From assembly GCA_026391235.1 (NCBI GenBank), contig JAPLDV010000433.1:1-7277 (forward strand): a DNA stretch of 7,277 bases, written 5' to 3'. Below, piece by piece: positions 4,823 to 7,277 of this stretch; within the stretch, counting starts at the first letter, position 1, and every line of letters begins with the position of its first letter. Both the position numbers and the translations under genes were made by a program. Below the pieces are notes generated by a model. That model saw only the letters and a list, made by a program, of their open reading frames with translations, ran no database searches and had not been told where the DNA came from. This DNA comes from Bacteroidia bacterium. GTDB taxonomy: Bacteria; Bacteroidota; Bacteroidia; Bacteroidales; UBA12481.

Positions 4823-5879
4823 TTTCACTTTCCTCAAGGTAATTTTTCGCTTCATCAGGGGTTCCCAACAGGATCGCGAGCCACCTGGTTTTTTCATTTT
4901 GCTCCAGGATAATTTTTATCGCCATCGTGATGGGCACCGAAAGGATCATTCCCACGGTGCCAAATATCAATCCCCAGAAGAGCAGTGAAAGAAATACCAC
5001 CAGCGTTGATAATCCCAGCCCCTTACCCATTATCCTGGGCTCAATGAAGTTGCCAACGACATTATAGATCACCATAAAAGCAGCGAGCGTCCACATGGCA
5101 CCACCTATGCCCACCTGAACCAGCGCAAACACAAATGCCGGTATCGAGGCAATGATGGATCCGATATTCGGGATATAATTCATCAGGGCAGCAATCAGCG
5201 CCCAAAGCAGCGGATAATCTATTCCGATGATCAACAAGGCAATATAGATCAGGATTCCTACTGATATAGCCACCAAAGTTTTTATCCAGAGATATTGCCG
5301 GATATTTTTTGCAATGGTATAAAAATAATCTATGGATCTACCTGTTCCTGAGACCATTGCCCTTGCTTTTACCATGAAACTCCCGAATTCCATCAGGATA
5401 AACAGGATGATAAGGAAAACCAGGAAAGTTTTCCCCATCACGTTTAAAAGTCCGTTCACGGCATTGGCAGTAATGGAGAGGATCTTGGCCGGTTGAATAA
5501 TGCCGGATAACAGATTCTCGGGAATTTTCAATCCTTGCTCATTTAGATACTGAATGACTGAGTTCCCCATCGTCGTCAGGGTCGTTTCATATTCACCCAC
5601 ATTGCTCGAAAATGATGACAGGGTTCCTCCGATGAGGAAGATAAATCCTGTAAAGATTAAAATCAATCCGGCCAAAACAATCAGAAACGCTGCCAATCGG
5701 GGGATTTTCCGGTTTTCGAGCCAGGCAATCGGTTGAGCACAGATAATGCTGATAAAGAGTGCCAGAAAAAATGGAGTGATGATAGATTTGGCATAAATCA
5801 CTCCGGCGAAAATAATGACTAACGCAGCGACCGGCACGAGTGGAGAATTCCCCGACGACCCAACTTCTTTATTGTTCAT
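4812..5879 (-). CDS. AI-2E family membrane transporter (PerM/TqsA-like)
   Basis: A 355-residue polytopic inner-membrane protein. It has hydrophobic segments near residues 15-55 and 60-88, then a soluble stretch with several polar residues (about 90-145), and a run of further segments from about 148 to 335. The order and the conserved motifs PLLWALIAALMNYIPNIGS and NFIEPRIMGKGLGLSTLVVF are typical of the AI-2E/UPF0118 family, as is the length. Named members export autoinducer-2 or act as ion antiporters, but most homologs have no known substrate, so the signalling name should not be taken literally. It begins 50 bases after the radical SAM gene on the same strand and could share its transcript, although a promoter candidate lies in the gap. 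A perfect inverted repeat spans its stop codon. Confidence 0.92.
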   Translation of the reverse strand: MNNKEVGSSGNSPLVPVAALVIIFAGVIYAKSIITPFFLALFISIICAQPIAWLENRKIPRLAAFLIVLAGLILIFTGFIFLIGGTLSSFSSNVGEYETTLTTMGNSVIQYLNEQGLKIPENLLSGIIQPAKILSITANAVNGLLNVMGKTFLVFLIILFILMEFGSFMVKARAMVSGTGRSIDYFYTIAKNIRQYLWIKTLVAISVGILIYIALLIIGIDYPLLWALIAALMNYIPNIGSIIASIPAFVFALVQVGIGGAMWTLAAFMVIYNVVGNFIEPRIMGKGLGLSTLVVFLSLLFWGLIFGTVGMILSVPITMAIKIILEQNEKTRWLAILLGTPDEAKNYLEESERKV

Positions 5880-5887
5880 CTGAGTAT

Positions 5888-5938
5888 GTTTTAACTTTGG
5901 TTAAACATAACAAATTTTTTAAGGATATTTTAAAACAG
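5888..5938 (-). promoter_or_regulatory. Promoter or operator candidate before the AI-2E gene
   Basis: On the minus strand TATGTTTA (5902-5909) matches TAnnTTTG at all but the last base and ends 22 bases before the ATG at 5879. A loose TGTTTT (5933-5938) lies 23 bases further upstream, inside the end of the radical SAM gene. A 6-bp palindrome, TTTAAC-TTTG-GTTAAA (5890-5905), overlaps the downstream side of the box and could be an operator. All of this is weak pattern evidence. Confidence 0.3.
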
Positions 5939-6811
5939 GCTCAGTTGCTGGTTCTTATTGATTTCCATAACCGGCTCCGGCGGGGTATATTTTGCCCACG
6001 GACCATATTCTGAATTCATCCGCCGGATAAGAGTCCGTAAGGAATTTTTGTATGCCTCATCAGCATTGGCACCGTAATAGGTTCGGCTGATCTTCGGAAA
6101 GAGTTCCGGGAAATGCTTTTTCACCAGCTGAAGTAACGGCTCCTTTGTGTTGCCCCGCAAATGCAAAGTGCCGGGAAGGACCATGTTTACCCGATTTTTC
6201 GAGGCCAGTTCATAAATTCCCCGCAGGTTTTCCTCTGAATCCGTCAGATATGGGATTACCGGCATGACCAGCACACCGGTGCGGCAGCCAGCCGCACGAA
6301 AGGCTGATAGCATATTCAACCGGTCGGCCGTTTGGGCTGAACCTGGTTCAGTTATCCTGCGGATTCTCTCATCGAGCGTCGAAACAGAAACCAGGATGTC
6401 GACCTGCACGATTTGTGCCAATTCACTGATCAGATCGATATCCCTGAGAGGCAGGATTGATTTAGTGACGATGACCAGCGGGTTCCGATGCCTGATAAAC
6501 CCCCGGATCACATCCGGCATCAGGCGATATTGCTCCTCAGCCGGCTGGTAGGCATCGGAAACACCACTCACGTTCACAGGCTCCCGGCACCAGCTCCTTT
6601 TCGAAAACTCCCGGTCGAGCAACTCAGCGATATTCTTCTTGACATAGATATCATGAAAGAAATCCGGATCATCCAGGTAACGGTGCGAATATCTGGCAAA
6701 ACAGTATACGCAGCCATGACCGCACCCGCGATAAATATTTACATCCCAGTTGGTTGCAAACTTTTGGTCGTGATAATGAAGTGCCGATTTCGCCTGGATC
6801 TCTTTGATCAT
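5930..6811 (-). CDS. SPL-like radical SAM protein with C-terminal QLSLF clamp-type motif
   Basis: A 293-residue cytosolic protein of the spore-photolyase-like radical SAM group (COG1533 type, close in look to Rv2578c-family proteins). NIYRGCGHGCVYCFARYSHR carries the CxxxCxxC 4Fe-4S motif at Cys30, 34 and 37, which would bind S-adenosylmethionine. Downstream are family-typical blocks: GVSDAYQPAE, VTKSILPLRDIDLI, SVSTLDERIRRITEPGS, and VLVMPVIPYLTDSEENL. The radical SAM barrel seems complete. Spore photolyase repairs a UV thymine lesion, but the wider group is of unproved function. The last five residues, QLSLF (289-293), match the bacterial beta-clamp binding consensus QL(S/D)LF, which would fit a role at DNA. 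The start at 6811 gives MIKEIQAKSALHYHD, with no better ATG nearby. It is first of four minus-strand genes and 50 bases before the AI-2E gene. Confidence 0.88.
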   Translation of the reverse strand: MIKEIQAKSALHYHDQKFATNWDVNIYRGCGHGCVYCFARYSHRYLDDPDFFHDIYVKKNIAELLDREFSKRSWCREPVNVSGVSDAYQPAEEQYRLMPDVIRGFIRHRNPLVIVTKSILPLRDIDLISELAQIVQVDILVSVSTLDERIRRITEPGSAQTADRLNMLSAFRAAGCRTGVLVMPVIPYLTDSEENLRGIYELASKNRVNMVLPGTLHLRGNTKEPLLQLVKKHFPELFPKISRTYYGANADEAYKNSLRTLIRRMNSEYGPWAKYTPPEPVMEINKNQQLSLF

Positions 6812-6857
6812 TTTTCAATCATATCGGTGCTTACAATATAATCTATTTTCGATGAAC

Positions 6858-6968
6858 TTGTCATCCCGGCGAAGGCCGGGACCCCGTCCCTGACAACGAA
6901 ATCCCGCAAGGGCTTTCTTTAAACCTCAGAGTAGTGTGACGAGATCCCGGCCTTCGCCGGGATGACAA
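6858..6968. repeat. Paired REP-like element, 111 bp with perfect 24-bp inverted arms
   Basis: The arms at 6858-6881 and 6945-6968 are perfect reverse complements. Each begins TTGTCATCCCGGCGAAGG when read inwards and is itself a small palindrome around CCCGGC-GAAG-GCCGGG. The 63 bases between contain TGACAACG (6891-6898, repeated at 6963-6970) and a CCCGCAAGGG mini-hairpin (6903-6912). The layout resembles a bacterial interspersed mosaic element made of two REP units. It lies in the divergent spacer between the radical SAM gene and the GH92-like gene, so it cannot be the terminator of either. Confidence 0.85.
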
Positions 6969-7024
6969 CGTTTGTTTTCGCAAAAAGTAGAGGAATTGGT
7001 TAATTTTATAGCAAATTCTTACCA

Positions 7025-7277
7025 ATGAACAAATCATTTCTGATCACTATTACCCTCATCATCAGCACAGTACAACACTTAGCTGCCCAGCCTGCTTCCG
7101 ATCTCACGCGGTATGTCAACCCACTGGCCGGAACCTACAAGATGGGGCACACTTTTCCTGGAGCATCGGTGCCCTTCGGATTTGTACAGCTTTCACCCGA
7201 TACCGATACCGTCAGCTACGAACTGAACGGAAAATATAATGGTGAGGTGTATCGCTACTGCGCCGGATATCAGTATG
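7025..7277 (+). CDS. GH92 family alpha-mannosidase-like protein, 5' part only
   Basis: Only the first 84 codons are present. MNKSFLITITLIISTVQHLAAQ is a signal peptide. It is followed by RYVNPLAGTYKMGHTFPGAS, then VPFGFVQLSPDTDT and YRYCAGYQY. The VNP(F/L).GT..GHTFPGA..PFG..QLSPDT pattern is the N-terminal signature of GH92 exo-acting alpha-1,2-mannosidases, and the family normally runs to about 700 residues or more. It should act in the periplasm or at the surface on mannose-containing glycans. The catalytic acid and calcium ligands lie beyond the window. The frame is open to the last base. It is transcribed away from the radical SAM gene; no convincing promoter is visible in the spacer. Confidence 0.87.
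   Translation, partial: MNKSFLITITLIISTVQHLAAQPASDLTRYVNPLAGTYKMGHTFPGASVPFGFVQLSPDTDTVSYELNGKYNGEVYRYCAGYQY

Noticed and set aside
6812..7024. Small gene or tRNA in the spacer before the GH92-like gene
   Set aside because: No cloverleaf and no supported frame is visible; the paired repeat accounts for most of the spacer.

Overview
The window looks like a piece of a Bacteroidota chromosome, probably Bacteroidales or a related anaerobic or environmental lineage. Several things point there: a GH92-type alpha-mannosidase start, a secreted M61 peptidase, a glycine-rich lipoprotein of a type I associate with Bacteroidetes, little sign of Shine-Dalgarno sequences, and one good TAnnTTTG-type promoter. 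No rRNA, tRNA, CRISPR array or complete mobile element is visible. The assignment is inference from gene content.

Layout. A short 4Fe-4S double-cluster protein (24-725, minus) and a lipoprotein gene broken by one frameshift (919-1549, plus) diverge from a 193-base spacer that holds a composite repeat and a promoter candidate. The lipoprotein gene converges on an M61 metallopeptidase (2221-3795, minus). The 671 bases between their stop codons are non-genic. They hold two heptanucleotide arrays in opposite orientation and a 423-bp internally deleted IS256-family element with 24-bp inverted ends and a perfect 8-bp target duplication. Four minus-strand genes follow in one direction: M61 peptidase, a secreted PHP/TIM-barrel hydrolase-like protein (3937-4701), an AI-2E family membrane protein (4812-5879) and an SPL-like radical SAM protein (5930-6811). 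Only the last two are close enough (50 bases) to suggest an operon. A GH92-like gene starts at 7025 on the plus strand and runs off the end.

The genes do not form one recognisable pathway. They look like housekeeping and cell-surface functions set among many small repeats. The most interesting content is in the spacers. GGCNCAA heptamer arrays begin at or within 5 bases of the TAA stop of three different genes, always in the same orientation relative to the gene. A REP-like palindrome family has two complete-looking sites, one degenerate copy and one paired 111-bp unit. Within the genes, the radical SAM protein ends in QLSLF, which matches the bacterial sliding-clamp binding motif, and the M61 peptidase seems to lack its PDZ domain while keeping the family's usual end.
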